Positions 15,570 through 25,382 of a DNA stretch of 42,944 nucleotides are shown here, piece after piece (positions within the stretch are counted from its first letter, which is position 1; every line of letters begins with the position of its first letter). The stretch is taken from the NCBI GenBank assembly GCA_949282945.1, contig CASDQQ010000095.1:1-42944 (forward strand), written 5' to 3'. The DNA is from an uncultured Eubacteriales bacterium. Its GTDB lineage: Bacteria > Bacillota > Clostridia > UBA1212 > CASDQQ01. The notes below the pieces were generated by a model that was not told the DNA's origin, ran no database searches, and saw only the letters and a list, made by a program, of their open reading frames with translations. Made by a program: the position numbers and the translations under genes.

Positions 15570-16409
15570 TTATTTATCCTTTTCTATGATGTATCTTCCT
15601 ACGACCTCGTCCACAACCATGGCGTCAATACGTCCCGCTTTTAAGTCATTGTAAACGTCTACATTGTTAGGGTACTGAGAAATACTCTCAAACTCGTCTT
15701 TGATCGGGTCCGCATTAACCGCGTTAAGCGCTGAAGAACCTTCCTGAAGCCCTACTACTTTTCCTTTTAGATCCTCTTTGCTGTTTATCCCGGAGTTTTC
15801 GGCAACGATTATTATCTGTCTGTTATTTATGTAAGGCTTTGCGAAAAACATTTCTTCAAGACGCTCGTCCGTAATGGACATACCGTTCCATATACAATCT
15901 ATTTTTCCGGAATTAAGTTCAAACTCCTTTGAATTCCAGTCTATCGGCTGGATCTTCAGCTCCACTCCCATTCTTTTGGCAACCTCTTTTGCAAGGTCGA
16001 TATCATAACCTTTTATCTCGTTGTCCTCGTCCAAAAAACCCATTGGAGGGAAAGAATCGTCAAGGCCCAATATAAAATAACCTTTATCTTTTATAGCCTG
16101 TAAAGAATTGTCTCCTTCCGGAGCGGCAGATTCTTCCAGATAGGACGCGTCTCTCAGAAGAGTATCCTTTCCAAACCATTCTTCTGAAATTTTTAAAGCG
16201 GTCCCGTCGGCTATCATTTCATCAAGTATTTTCTGTACCTCAAGTCCAAACGCGATATCTGTGCTCCTGAAGCCGATCCCATACTGCTCGCTCCCGAAAT
16301 TGTCTTCAAGCACTATATAATTTTTCTCGCCCGTACTCTGACATCCTGCCAGTAAAGCAGCAAACATTATTCCCGCACATGCTAAAGCTATTATCTTTTT
16401 CAGTTTCAT
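15570..16409 (-). CDS. Amino-acid-binding lipoprotein of ABC transporter
   Basis: A 279-residue family-3 solute-binding protein. The signal peptide ends in L-L-A-G-C (Cys23), a canonical lipobox, so the protein is membrane-tethered outside the cell. The mature part shows the family blocks G-Y-F-I-L-G-L-D-D-S-F-P-P-M-G-F, GYDIDLAKEVAKRMG and W-N-G-M-S-I-T-D-E-R. About 70 residues between the lipid Cys and the usual domain start are extra compared with short family members. It is the first gene of the importer operon, with AAAGAAAGG before the ATG. Confidence 0.93.
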   Translation of the reverse strand: MKLKKIIALACAGIMFAALLAGCQSTGEKNYIVLEDNFGSEQYGIGFRSTDIAFGLEVQKILDEMIADGTALKISEEWFGKDTLLRDASYLEESAAPEGDNSLQAIKDKGYFILGLDDSFPPMGFLDEDNEIKGYDIDLAKEVAKRMGVELKIQPIDWNSKEFELNSGKIDCIWNGMSITDERLEEMFFAKPYINNRQIIIVAENSGINSKEDLKGKVVGLQEGSSALNAVNADPIKDEFESISQYPNNVDVYNDLKAGRIDAMVVDEVVGRYIIEKDK

Positions 16410-16457
16410 TTTTATAACCTTTCTTTAAAACACTTTATTACAATAATGATACATTTT

Positions 16458-16486
16458 ACTATAGCATTTATATCTGGAATTTTCAA
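16458..16486 (-). promoter_or_regulatory. Promoter of the amino-acid importer operon
   Basis: On the minus strand TTGAAA, 17 bp and TATAGT, about 50 bp before the binding-protein ATG. Confidence 0.75.
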
Positions 16487-16533
16487 CCTAAAAATATTTA
16501 TACTTTATAAAAATATAGTTTACATTTTGAAAA

Positions 16534-16561
16534 TTGCATTTTTACAGTCATGCTATATAAT
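16534..16561 (+). promoter_or_regulatory. Promoter of the phosphoesterase gene
   Basis: TTGCAT, 16 bp and TATAAT, 60 bp before the ATG at 16622. Confidence 0.7.
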
Positions 16562-16621
16562 GAATTGTGCTGAATAGGATAATATGTCAAAGCAAAGACG
16601 CCGCCAGGGAGTAGGTCAACG

Positions 16622-17692
16622 ATGAACACACCATTTGGAAAATTTATTGGAAAGGAAATTTTTGGAAAACTTTTTTCCGGCTTTATATTAGTAAGTATAA
16701 TCTGGATCGCCTTTATGAAAGGACGTGCCACTGATCTGCTGTCGGATAATATCTGGCTGTCCTTTATAATTGGCGCTATATATATCATAACGGGATTTTT
16801 AGTCCTGTTGCAGAAAAGTATCACAGAGAAATGGCGCGGCAAAAATCCGGAAAAGATAATAGGGTTTGCTTCTTGTTTTTTTATATATGATTTTATGATT
16901 TTGCTGTTCTGGCAGATCCTGGCCATTATATTTTCAGTTTCGGAAAAATCAGCGGCGGCAGGAGTTTTTTGTTCGGATATTCTTGCGGCGGCAACTGTAA
17001 CTATGGGATATATGCATGCAAAAACCATAAAATACACACCATATTCCGTAAATATCGGAATGAAAAGCTCAGGTTATAGGATTGCTTTAATAAGCGATAT
17101 TCATTTGGGAGCTTTTGTGGGAGAAAAACATATTCAAATGATCGTAGATAAAATAAATAAACTTAACGCAGATCTGGTCGTAATCTGCGGGGATATTATC
17201 GATTCAAACAACCATATCCTGGCATACGACGAGGTTCTTTCCAAAGTCAGCGCAATATTTCAAAAAATATATGCAAAGGAAGGCGTTTTTGCCGTATTAG
17301 GCAATCATGATCCCAAAGCGGAAAATGAAAAATTTAAAATTTTTTTGTGTGCCTCAAACATACAGCTTTTGCATAATCAGGTTGTCCGACTTTCAAAAAT
17401 AAATCTGATCGGAAGAACAAATGCATATAATAACTATCGTTGTCCGATAAAAAATCTTTTAGAGAAAATTGACGGATCAATGCCCACCGTCGTTTTGGAT
17501 CACGACCCCGGCGATATATCGGAGGCCGCTGAATCCGGCGCTGATTTAGTATTGAGCGGCCATACTCATAAAGGCCAGTTCTTTCCGGCAACATATTTTA
17601 CAAAATTGGCAAATGGTAAACACTATTTTTATGGACATGAAATGTTTGGGAAAACACATGCTATCATTTCTTCTGGCGCAGGCTTTTTCTAG
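16622..17692 (+). CDS. Membrane metallophosphoesterase (YkuE type), shortened by an in-frame TAG
   Basis: A 356-residue protein with about three N-terminal membrane helices (17-35, 46-64, 84-106) and a calcineurin-like phosphoesterase domain. Metal ligands are visible in S-D-I-H-L-G (D159, H161), C-G-D (D191), GNHD (227-230) and S-G-H-T-H-K-G-Q. YkuE-type proteins act at the membrane, some on UDP-linked lipid A or similar substrates; the role in Gram-positives is unsettled. The frame stops after S-S-G-A-G-F-F at a TAG (17690-17692). The next 17 codons in the same frame, up to TAA at 17746, read LPVRIGTSNEIVDIHLT, the usual end of this family. So a sense codon, possibly TGG, has probably become amber. 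The truncated protein keeps all metal ligands and may still work. Confidence 0.88.
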   Translation: MNTPFGKFIGKEIFGKLFSGFILVSIIWIAFMKGRATDLLSDNIWLSFIIGAIYIITGFLVLLQKSITEKWRGKNPEKIIGFASCFFIYDFMILLFWQILAIIFSVSEKSAAAGVFCSDILAAATVTMGYMHAKTIKYTPYSVNIGMKSSGYRIALISDIHLGAFVGEKHIQMIVDKINKLNADLVVICGDIIDSNNHILAYDEVLSKVSAIFQKIYAKEGVFAVLGNHDPKAENEKFKIFLCASNIQLLHNQVVRLSKINLIGRTNAYNNYRCPIKNLLEKIDGSMPTVVLDHDPGDISEAAESGADLVLSGHTHKGQFFPATYFTKLANGKHYFYGHEMFGKTHAIISSGAGFF

Positions 17693-17792
17693 CTTCCAGT
17701 CCGTATAGGAACAAGTAATGAAATCGTCGATATTCATCTTACATAACATTGGTTTTTAGATTTTGCCATATATTAGTAAAGCTAAACGGACC

Positions 17793-17846
17793 GGTCAAAA
17801 GTCAGGGCTAAAATGAATAGGCTTGTACATGCCCTGACCGTTGACC
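17793..17846 (-). repeat. Inverted repeat downstream of the isomerase gene
   Basis: GGTCAAAAGTCAGGGC (17793-17808) pairs with GCCCTGACCGTTGACC (17831-17846), leaving a 3-nt internal mismatch and a 22-nt loop. It begins 37 bp after the isomerase stop codon. There is no proper T tract, so it is either an atypical terminator or a 3'-end RNA structure. Confidence 0.55.
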
Positions 17847-17882
17847 GCCGACCGGTTGCTTTCACGGTCTGTGTACATCCTT

Positions 17883-19685
17883 TTAGCGAATGTTTCTGTA
17901 TAAAGGCCCGTATGCCTTACACGCCCTAAAATCCTGTCCTTCTTTATCCATACCGAATGCATTCCAGGACGCCGGGCGGAATATTTTTTCTTCTGGTACA
18001 TTGTGCATACATACTGGTATCCTGAGCATGGAACACATGGTTATCAGATCAGCCCCTATATGACCGTAGCTTATGGCCCCATGGTTGGCTCCCCAGTTAT
18101 TCATTACATCATACGCGGTTTTAAATGCTCCTTTTCCTGTTATCCTCGGAGCAAACCATGTGCACGGCCATGTATAATCCGTACGTTTCCATAATATATC
18201 CGATACCTCATCGGGCAGATTTACCGTCCAACCCTCGGCAATCTGTAAAACGGGACCAAGACCTTTCACAAGATTAAGCCTTATCATTGTGCATGGCATT
18301 TCCTCTCTTGTCAAAAATCTTGAAGAATATCCTCCGCCTCTGAAATATCCGTAATCCGCCGGATTCCATGTTACCGCTTTTAATATATCTTTCTGATCCT
18401 TTTGGGTAACCTCATACCACGGCTTGATAATACCTTTTCCGTTTTCATCCTTAGCCTCTCCGCACGCGTCGAGACAGGCCGCGCCTGAATTGATCAGGTG
18501 TATAAACCCTCCGGCCTCTTTGGCTGCTCCCTTTATATCGTATCCGGAAGCTTTTTTTACCGCCTCTTCAGACCAATATGTACGCACGTCCGCAAAAATC
18601 TGTGCTCTGTTGGTGAGCAGCTTCATAAACAACATGCCAATACCATTTAAGACATCATTTTCGGTGGCGAGTATATACGGTTCTCTCGCTCCGTTCCAGT
18701 CAAAGGAGGTATTTAGCAATGCTTCCGGAAAATCGCAGTTAGGATAAAAATCTGTCCACTGTCTCTGTCCCTGAAAACCTGCCGCCAACGCATTATGCCC
18801 GACTTTTTCCTCTTCGCAGCCCTGTGGAAGATTTTCATTCCCATTCATTAAATCTTTTATGATACACATCATTTTTACTACAAATTCCCAGTCTTTTTCT
18901 TTTTCTTCGGCCGTCTTTTGGACCTGCCCGGGATTTTTGTCAAAGCCCTCCCGGCATTTTTCTCTTGTCCATTTTAATGCCTTCTCATATTCTTCTTTAT
19001 CGTATATTTCTTCGGACATACGTCTTATGATCTCAACTTCGTCCACAGATTCCACACGCATACCCAAATAGTCCTCTATAAATTCACTGTTTATTATAGA
19101 ACCTCCTATGCCCATGCATATAGAACCTATCTGCAAATAGGATTTTCCTCTCATAGTCGCCACGGCAACCGCAGCCCTGGCAAACTGAAGTATTTTTTCC
19201 TTCACATCTTCAGGTATCGACGTGTCTTCGGCTTCCTGTACATCATGTCCATAAATGCCAAAGGCCGGAAGCCCCTTTTGCGCATGAGTAGCAAGCACGG
19301 ACGCCAGGTATACGGCTCCCGGCCTTTCAGTACCATTAAACCCCCAGACGCCTTTAATGGTGAGGGGATCCATGTCCATTGTTTCAGCCCCGTAGCACCA
19401 ACATGGCGTTACGGTAAGAGTAATATCTACTCCCGCTCTTTTAAATTTATCAGCGCAGGCCGCAGCCTCCGCGACCCTTCCTATAGTAGTATCGGCAATT
19501 ATTACGTTCACAGGTTCGCCGTTTGAATATCTTATATTTTCTCTAATAAGCTTTGCCGCTGATCTGGCCATATTTATGGTTTGCTCTTCCAGAGAACCTC
19601 TGACGTTAATATAACCTCTCCTGCCGTCAATTACAGGTCTGATCCCGATAACCGGATATTCTCCTATCAATCTGTTTTCAGCCAT
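17883..19685 (-). CDS. fucI: L-fucose isomerase (also D-arabinose isomerase)
   Basis: A 600-residue cytoplasmic enzyme matching the ~590-residue FucI family along its length. FucI converts L-fucose to L-fuculose using Mn2+, and usually D-arabinose to D-ribulose as well. Candidate metal ligands by comparison with E. coli FucI are the Glu in T-E-N-D-V-L-N-G, the Asp in F-A-D-V-R-T-Y-W and the His in [11 protein letters not shown]. The C terminus [14 protein letters not shown] is intact. I start at the ATG at 19685, which has GGAGG 5 nt upstream; a frame to a GTG at 19703 would put that SD inside the gene. No fuculokinase or aldolase is adjacent. The divergent AraC gene is its likely regulator. 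Confidence 0.94.
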   Translation of the reverse strand: MAENRLIGEYPVIGIRPVIDGRRGYINVRGSLEEQTINMARSAAKLIRENIRYSNGEPVNVIIADTTIGRVAEAAACADKFKRAGVDITLTVTPCWCYGAETMDMDPLTIKGVWGFNGTERPGAVYLASVLATHAQKGLPAFGIYGHDVQEAEDTSIPEDVKEKILQFARAAVAVATMRGKSYLQIGSICMGIGGSIINSEFIEDYLGMRVESVDEVEIIRRMSEEIYDKEEYEKALKWTREKCREGFDKNPGQVQKTAEEKEKDWEFVVKMMCIIKDLMNGNENLPQGCEEEKVGHNALAAGFQGQRQWTDFYPNCDFPEALLNTSFDWNGAREPYILATENDVLNGIGMLFMKLLTNRAQIFADVRTYWSEEAVKKASGYDIKGAAKEAGGFIHLINSGAACLDACGEAKDENGKGIIKPWYEVTQKDQKDILKAVTWNPADYGYFRGGGYSSRFLTREEMPCTMIRLNLVKGLGPVLQIAEGWTVNLPDEVSDILWKRTDYTWPCTWFAPRITGKGAFKTAYDVMNNWGANHGAISYGHIGADLITMCSMLRIPVCMHNVPEEKIFRPASWNAFGMDKEGQDFRACKAYGPLYRNIR

Positions 19686-19772
19686 TTCCGCCTCCATATA
19701 CACAATTAAAATTTTATTGAGATAAAATCACATCATATTTGTATTATATACGCTTATTTAATTGTTTACTTG

Positions 19773-19781
19773 TGTTATAAT
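19773..19781 (+). promoter_or_regulatory. Extended -10 promoter of the AraC gene next to fucI
   Basis: TGTTATAAT, a TGn-extended perfect -10, about 50 bp before the ATG at 19833. There is no good -35 box. On the other strand TATAAT (19743-19748 complement) may be the fucI -10, also without a clear -35, which would fit activator dependence. Confidence 0.5.
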
Positions 19782-19832
19782 CATAACAAATAGTAAAATA
19801 TTCACTTTTTAATATCTATTTGAGGAGGATTT

Positions 19833-20708
19833 ATGCGCTATATAGAATACCATGAACAGAGAAAACACGGTACAGCCGACTTTCCTTTTGCCTTTTATAA
19901 AATAGACCCTGCTCACCACAGATATATAATGACATACCACTGGCATAAAGAGACGGAGATAATACGCGTTCTTTCCGGATGTTTCTCACTTACACTGAAT
20001 AATTCGGAATATATGATAAATTCCGGAGAAGCTATGATAATTCCGGGAGGCGCTCTTCATGGCGGCGTCCCTGTGGACTGTAACTATGAATGTATCGTAT
20101 TTGATCTGGAGTCTGTATTGAGCGACAGCCGCATAGGGAAGAGATTTCTCTATTCATCTTACGGAGAAGATATAGATCTTAAGAATCATTTTACATCAAG
20201 CTTTAAAGATATACAGTTAACTATAAACGCTATGTTTGACGATATAGCCGCTGAGAAAAACGGATATAAATTTTTGATATACGGACATGTTTTTTCACTT
20301 ATAGGAAAAATCCTTCAATATGATTGTTTTGAACATAAAGAACCGGTTTCTTCAACAATAAAAAAGAGAACCTCGCAATATAAAACAATTATAAATTTTA
20401 TAGAAAACAATTATAAAAATAATATCAGTTTAAAGGATCTGTCAGATTCCGTACATATGAACAGCAGATATTTTTGCCGCTTTTTCAAAGAACTGACTCA
20501 CCAAACTCCCATTGAATATCTAAATTCCTACCGCATAGAAACAGCCTGCGAACTGCTTTCATATACGGGGAAAAATGTCACTGACGTCGCGTTTGAATGC
20601 GGTTTTAACGACATCAGCTATTTTATAAAAGTTTTTAAAAAATTTAAGGGAATGACTCCGATACAATACAGTAAGAAAAAAAACAATCTTAAAATTCAGG
20701 AGCCCTGA
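19833..20708 (+). CDS. AraC-family transcriptional regulator beside fucI
   Basis: A 291-residue regulator. The cupin half contains HWHKETEIIRVLSG and a P-G-G-A-L-H-G-G segment. The C-terminal pair of helix-turn-helices runs from about residue 190 (ISLKDLSDSVHMNSRYFCRFFK and VTDVAFECGFNDISYFIKVFK), ending G-M-T-P-I-Q-Y. The ATG follows a clear GAGGAGG. It is divergent from fucI with a 147-bp shared control region, so regulation of fucI by L-fucose, D-arabinose or a derivative is likely but unproven. It ends in a hairpin that includes its stop codon. Confidence 0.92.
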   Translation: MRYIEYHEQRKHGTADFPFAFYKIDPAHHRYIMTYHWHKETEIIRVLSGCFSLTLNNSEYMINSGEAMIIPGGALHGGVPVDCNYECIVFDLESVLSDSRIGKRFLYSSYGEDIDLKNHFTSSFKDIQLTINAMFDDIAAEKNGYKFLIYGHVFSLIGKILQYDCFEHKEPVSSTIKKRTSQYKTIINFIENNYKNNISLKDLSDSVHMNSRYFCRFFKELTHQTPIEYLNSYRIETACELLSYTGKNVTDVAFECGFNDISYFIKVFKKFKGMTPIQYSKKKNNLKIQEP

Positions 20709-20724
20709 TACTACAGGGCTCCTG
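20697..20724. terminator. Hairpin at the end of the AraC gene
   Basis: CAGGAGCCCT (20697-20706) and AGGGCTCCTG (20715-20724) form a perfect 10-bp stem with an 8-nt loop; the gene's TGA lies in the hairpin. There is no T run on the plus strand, so termination would be weak. The 110 bp that follow (20725-20834) are locally GC-rich and hold no gene I can support. Confidence 0.5.
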
Positions 20725-20834
20725 GAAAAGATATTACAATTCCATTAAAACGCGCCGCGCCAATTTTTGCCCGGATCGGCATGCATATTGTGGGCGTCAC
20801 AATCCGCTGCTCGCCAACCAGGACTGTGCTAAAG

Positions 20835-22433
20835 CTAAAGTTGTGGACATGAATCTATTTTAGAAAAAAGAATTGATATGTCGGGCGGGATCTGTTTAAT
20901 AACAACTTTTTGCTCTTTCCATTGAAGTGTGATGTTGAGCCATTCTGCTACTTTTGCAGATGAGAAAGGCAGGAATGGGTGCAACAGATTTGCGATATTT
21001 GCGATCAGGTAAGCACAATTGCCGATAGTATTTCTGCATTCTTCTGGATTTTCGATTCTTGTTTTCCAGGGTTGTTTGGAATCATAATACGTGTTGCCAA
21101 AGCGAACAGTTTCAAATATTTCTTCGAGAGCATCACGGAATGAACCCTTTTCTATTTTTGCACCCACAGATCCGTACAGCAGTTGCACTCGCTCTTTGAT
21201 ATACGTCTCAACAGTGACAGGAAGAATTTCACAATCAAGATACTTTAAAGTAAAAACAAGGGTACGGTTGACAAAATTCCCCCATGCACCTACAAGTTCT
21301 GAGTTGTTCTGCTTCTTGAACTCTCTAAAAGAGAAATCTGTGTCTCTTTTTTCCGGACCGTTTGCAATGAAAAAATATCTTATTGAATCCGGATCATATT
21401 CTTCAACGAGATCTTTAGCCCAAACCGCCCAATTTTGACTTGTAGATATTTTTCTTCCTTCAAGCGTTATATACTCGCTAGAGATAATTTCATCGGGAAG
21501 ATGAAAGCCTGCTCCGTAAGCAAGTAAAAGAGAAGGAAGAATGATTGTGTGGAAAGGTATATTATCTTTGCCATGTACATAATAATGGCGGCTTTCGTTT
21601 CCGTATACATCTTTAAAGTTGACACCTCTTTCTTTGCATAAGATTGATGTCGCGGATAAATAACCTAATACATTTTCTGCCCAAATATAGATTTTCTTAT
21701 CTTCATAACCGGGTTTGGGAACATCAATACCCCAATCGAGATCGCGTGTTATTGCACGATCCCGAAGTCCTTCATCTATATAGCGTTTTGTGAACGAAAT
21801 GGCATTCTTACGCCAATAAGGATGTGCAGCAAGAAAATTGCTCAACTCCTGTTTTAGTTTTGATATTTGCAGAAATAGCTGTGTCGTCTCTCCAAAGGAT
21901 AAATGCGAGCCACAGTCCGCGCACCTAGCTTCCGCAATGATATCTGTATCCAACACCTCCCCACAGGCATCGCACTGATCTCCACGTGTTGTGGCTCCGC
22001 AAGCAGGACAGATGCCAACTATCAATCTGTCTGTTATAACCCTTTTACAAGAAGGACAGTAGGCTTGCTTCACTACTCTTTCTTTAATATAGTCACTGCT
22101 ATACAGACGCTTATGAAATTCAGTAACAAATTCCTTGTGCCTTGGATCGGATGTCTTAGTATAAAGATCATATGAAAATCCGAGTTTTTTGAATACTTCA
22201 CAAAATTCTCTGTGATAATGCTCGCTGACCATCTCCGGAGTTGAGTTTTCTTGCTTTGCCCGAATAGTAATAGGTGTGCCGTGACAATCACTGCCGGATA
22301 CATAAAATACACGGCTTCCTTTTGCTCTAAAATAACGGGCCAGAATATCTCCCGGAAGAAGGGCTGCAATATGCCCTATGTGGAGAGAACCATTTGCATA
22401 TGGCCATGCTCCTCCTACAACAATATTGTCCAT
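20835..22433 (-). CDS. metG: Methionyl-tRNA synthetase with KISTS in place of KMSKS
   Basis: A 532-residue class I synthetase charging tRNA-Met. It shows the HIGH motif (18-21 in GSLHIGHIAA), four zinc-type Cys pairs (C126/C129, C142/C145, C154/C157, C171/C174), W-A-E-N-V-L-G-Y in the methionine pocket, and KISTS (328-332) at the KMSKS position. It ends after the anticodon-binding domain, without the extra C-terminal tRNA-binding domain of many bacterial MetRS. The four-Cys-pair, archaeal-like form resembles the MetRS2 type found as a second, inhibitor-resistant synthetase in some Gram-positives. Whether a main metG exists elsewhere is not visible. SD GAGGT precedes the ATG. Expression is controlled by the T-box leader upstream. 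Confidence 0.93.
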   Translation of the reverse strand: MDNIVVGGAWPYANGSLHIGHIAALLPGDILARYFRAKGSRVFYVSGSDCHGTPITIRAKQENSTPEMVSEHYHREFCEVFKKLGFSYDLYTKTSDPRHKEFVTEFHKRLYSSDYIKERVVKQAYCPSCKRVITDRLIVGICPACGATTRGDQCDACGEVLDTDIIAEARCADCGSHLSFGETTQLFLQISKLKQELSNFLAAHPYWRKNAISFTKRYIDEGLRDRAITRDLDWGIDVPKPGYEDKKIYIWAENVLGYLSATSILCKERGVNFKDVYGNESRHYYVHGKDNIPFHTIILPSLLLAYGAGFHLPDEIISSEYITLEGRKISTSQNWAVWAKDLVEEYDPDSIRYFFIANGPEKRDTDFSFREFKKQNNSELVGAWGNFVNRTLVFTLKYLDCEILPVTVETYIKERVQLLYGSVGAKIEKGSFRDALEEIFETVRFGNTYYDSKQPWKTRIENPEECRNTIGNCAYLIANIANLLHPFLPFSSAKVAEWLNITLQWKEQKVVIKQIPPDISILFSKIDSCPQL

Positions 22434-22490
22434 AATTCATACCTCATTTCTTATAGTTGATAACACTTGGTTCGCTTTTATAACAATCTG

Positions 22491-22826
22491 AAAAAAAACG
22501 CTCTCACCCCCATACATAAGCAGTACAAGGGGCGAGAGCGATATACTCACGCGTTACCACCCTAATTCGCTTGCTTCTCACGATAACAAGCCTTATCAAG
22601 TTCGGATAGGAAATGATCTATCGAAACTCTATCGCTGTTACGGGCGATCCCGGCATAGCCTAACCCAAAGACTCGGTATGCAGCTCGGAGATCATGTTCA
22701 GCAAAGTCCGCTTTACCCATTCACAGCGCATCTGAAGATGATAGGATTCTCTGAAAAGTTTCAGTTGCTTACTCTTTCTCGTCATTGCTGTTATTATGAT
22801 GATAGCATAAGTAACAAGGGTATGCA
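22491..22826 (-). promoter_or_regulatory. T-box riboswitch, methionine type, with terminator
   Basis: The complement of 22550-22563 is AGGGTGGTAACGCG, the conserved T-box sequence that pairs with the uncharged tRNA acceptor end. Upstream lie stem I elements (GAGAAAGAGTAAGC, complement near 22765-22780) and a likely specifier AUG in GAACATGATC (complement of 22693-22695), matching Met. Downstream is a terminator with arms CGCTCTC/GAGAGCG closing at 22499-22541 and a run of eight T (22491-22498). Uncharged tRNA-Met should stabilise the antiterminator and turn metG on. The 5' boundary is estimated; I see only a weak promoter around 22830-22855. Confidence 0.92.
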
Positions 22827-23245
22827 ATATTTTAAAAAGTCATTGACAAAGTTGAAAGAAAGTTCTTCCTTACGAAGTATTTCCATTGGAAAGGCCTCTT
22901 TTTCTATCTCTCTTTTTAATTAGCATATACCGTTAATCCTATTCTACATAGTGAGGCAAACGATAGCGGGAATAAAGATAATTTTTACAAAACACGCTGT
23001 AGCACATCAGAACAATTCAGATTTTGATACTAGAACAAAGCACCCATACGCAGTTCTTGCCTGTAACTACACAGACCGACAAGCAAGTAAGTCCTAATGG
23101 ACCCAATTTGTCCAAGTTAGTTTTCTTCTTGTGCACTAAATCGTTTGCCAGTACCGCCGAAACGCATATTTTATCGTTGTTTTGATTTTGATATATTTTG
23201 AAAATTTTAAAAATTATGGTCTATACAATTATGGTTCAAATATAT
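22827..23245. other. Non-coding stretch upstream of the T-box
   Basis: About 420 bp with no ORF I can support on either strand. It must contain the metG promoter at its left end. A 30-codon minus-strand frame at 22794-22886 overlaps the T-box start and is probably chance. Confidence 0.5.
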
Positions 23246-23313
23246 TCACAGTTTGTCCCAGACCTCACTCGCACTTTTAGCTATTTTTCACGCTTATGTC
23301 TGGGACAAAACGC
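23246..23313. repeat. Hairpin repeat element, copy 1
   Basis: A 68-bp unit flanked by the perfect 12-bp inverted repeats TTTGTCCCAGAC (23252-23263) and GTCTGGGACAAA (23298-23309) around a 34-nt loop. The second copy lies exactly 140 bp to the right. Confidence 0.8.
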
Positions 23314-23385
23314 CTCCGGCTGTATCAGGACTCCCTTACTCCACTCTGGTTGCAATCGCTTTTCCCTGCTTTTTTCTTCCTGCCC

Positions 23386-23454
23386 TCACAGTTTGTCCCA
23401 GACCACACTCGCGCTTTTAGCTATTTTCCATACTTGGGTCTGGGACAAAACGCC
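23386..23454. repeat. Hairpin repeat element, copy 2
   Basis: The same unit as copy 1: identical 12-bp arms (23392-23403 and 23438-23449), same loop length, and seven differences in the 34-nt loop. The loop keeps CACTCG and CTTTTAGCTATTTT. A dispersed, non-coding palindromic element is likely. Confidence 0.8.
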
Positions 23455-23561
23455 TTCTCGCAAGTCTACTATCACTTTTGATAACATCGGTTAGCTATTG
23501 AGGTACTTCATCAGTTTTCTCCTTCTGAATTTTATAAAATTATATTATATAATCATATAAA

Positions 23562-23596
23562 CAAAAAGAAATCGACTATCTTTCAATAGCCGACTT
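23562..23596 (-). terminator. Terminator downstream of the collagen-like gene
   Basis: On the minus strand AAGTCGGCTAT and ATAGTCGATTT pair, with G-U wobbles, around TGAAAG. A T-rich tail TTTCTTTTTG follows. It lies 60 bp past the collagen-like stop codon, with the tRNA-like fragment between. Confidence 0.75.
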
Positions 23597-23611
23597 CTTT
23601 CAACAGTTCAC

Positions 23612-23653
23612 TGGTCTGGGTGAGAGGGTTCAAACCTCTAACCTTTTGAGTCC
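23612..23653 (-). other. tRNA 3'-half-like fragment
   Basis: On the minus strand this reads like the end of a tRNA: AGGTT as a variable loop, a perfect 5-bp T-arm AGAGG/CCTCT around a 7-nt TTTGAAC loop, CACCCAG as an acceptor 3' strand, then A-CCA. A terminator follows at once. The 5' half (D arm and anticodon arm) is missing; that position holds the end of the collagen-like gene. It is not a functional tRNA and may be an attachment-site footprint. Confidence 0.4.
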
Positions 23654-23655
23654 TA

Positions 23656-25266
<1,611 letters not shown>

Positions 25267-25382
25267 CTATATCAAACTCCTTTATTTTTTAGATAAGAAT
25301 TTTATCAATTCAAACCAATATAACGAAGCAATTTAAAGTGCTTCAATTCAATATATTCAAAAAATTACTGATTAGTGAATGT

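Noticed and set aside
16498-17037. 179-codon minus-strand ORF opposite the phosphoesterase
   Set aside because: It covers the coding region of a well-supported membrane phosphoesterase and two good promoters; no family features.
17795-18001. 68-codon minus-strand frame overlapping the fucI 3' end
   Set aside because: It lies in a different frame of fucI and its structured 3' region, with no start signal.
20725-20834. GC-rich 110-bp stretch with open frames between the AraC gene and metG, thought to be a gene remnant
   Set aside because: I could not match either frame to any family, and it is too short to call a pseudogene.
22794-22886. 30-codon minus-strand ORF with a weak GAGG upstream
   Set aside because: It overlaps the start of the T-box leader and the expected metG promoter region, has no recognisable features, and is within chance length.
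23198-23494. Plus-strand ORFs of 60-98 codons across the hairpin repeats
   Set aside because: They arise from the repeated palindromes, have no SD, and the translated repeats show no protein character.
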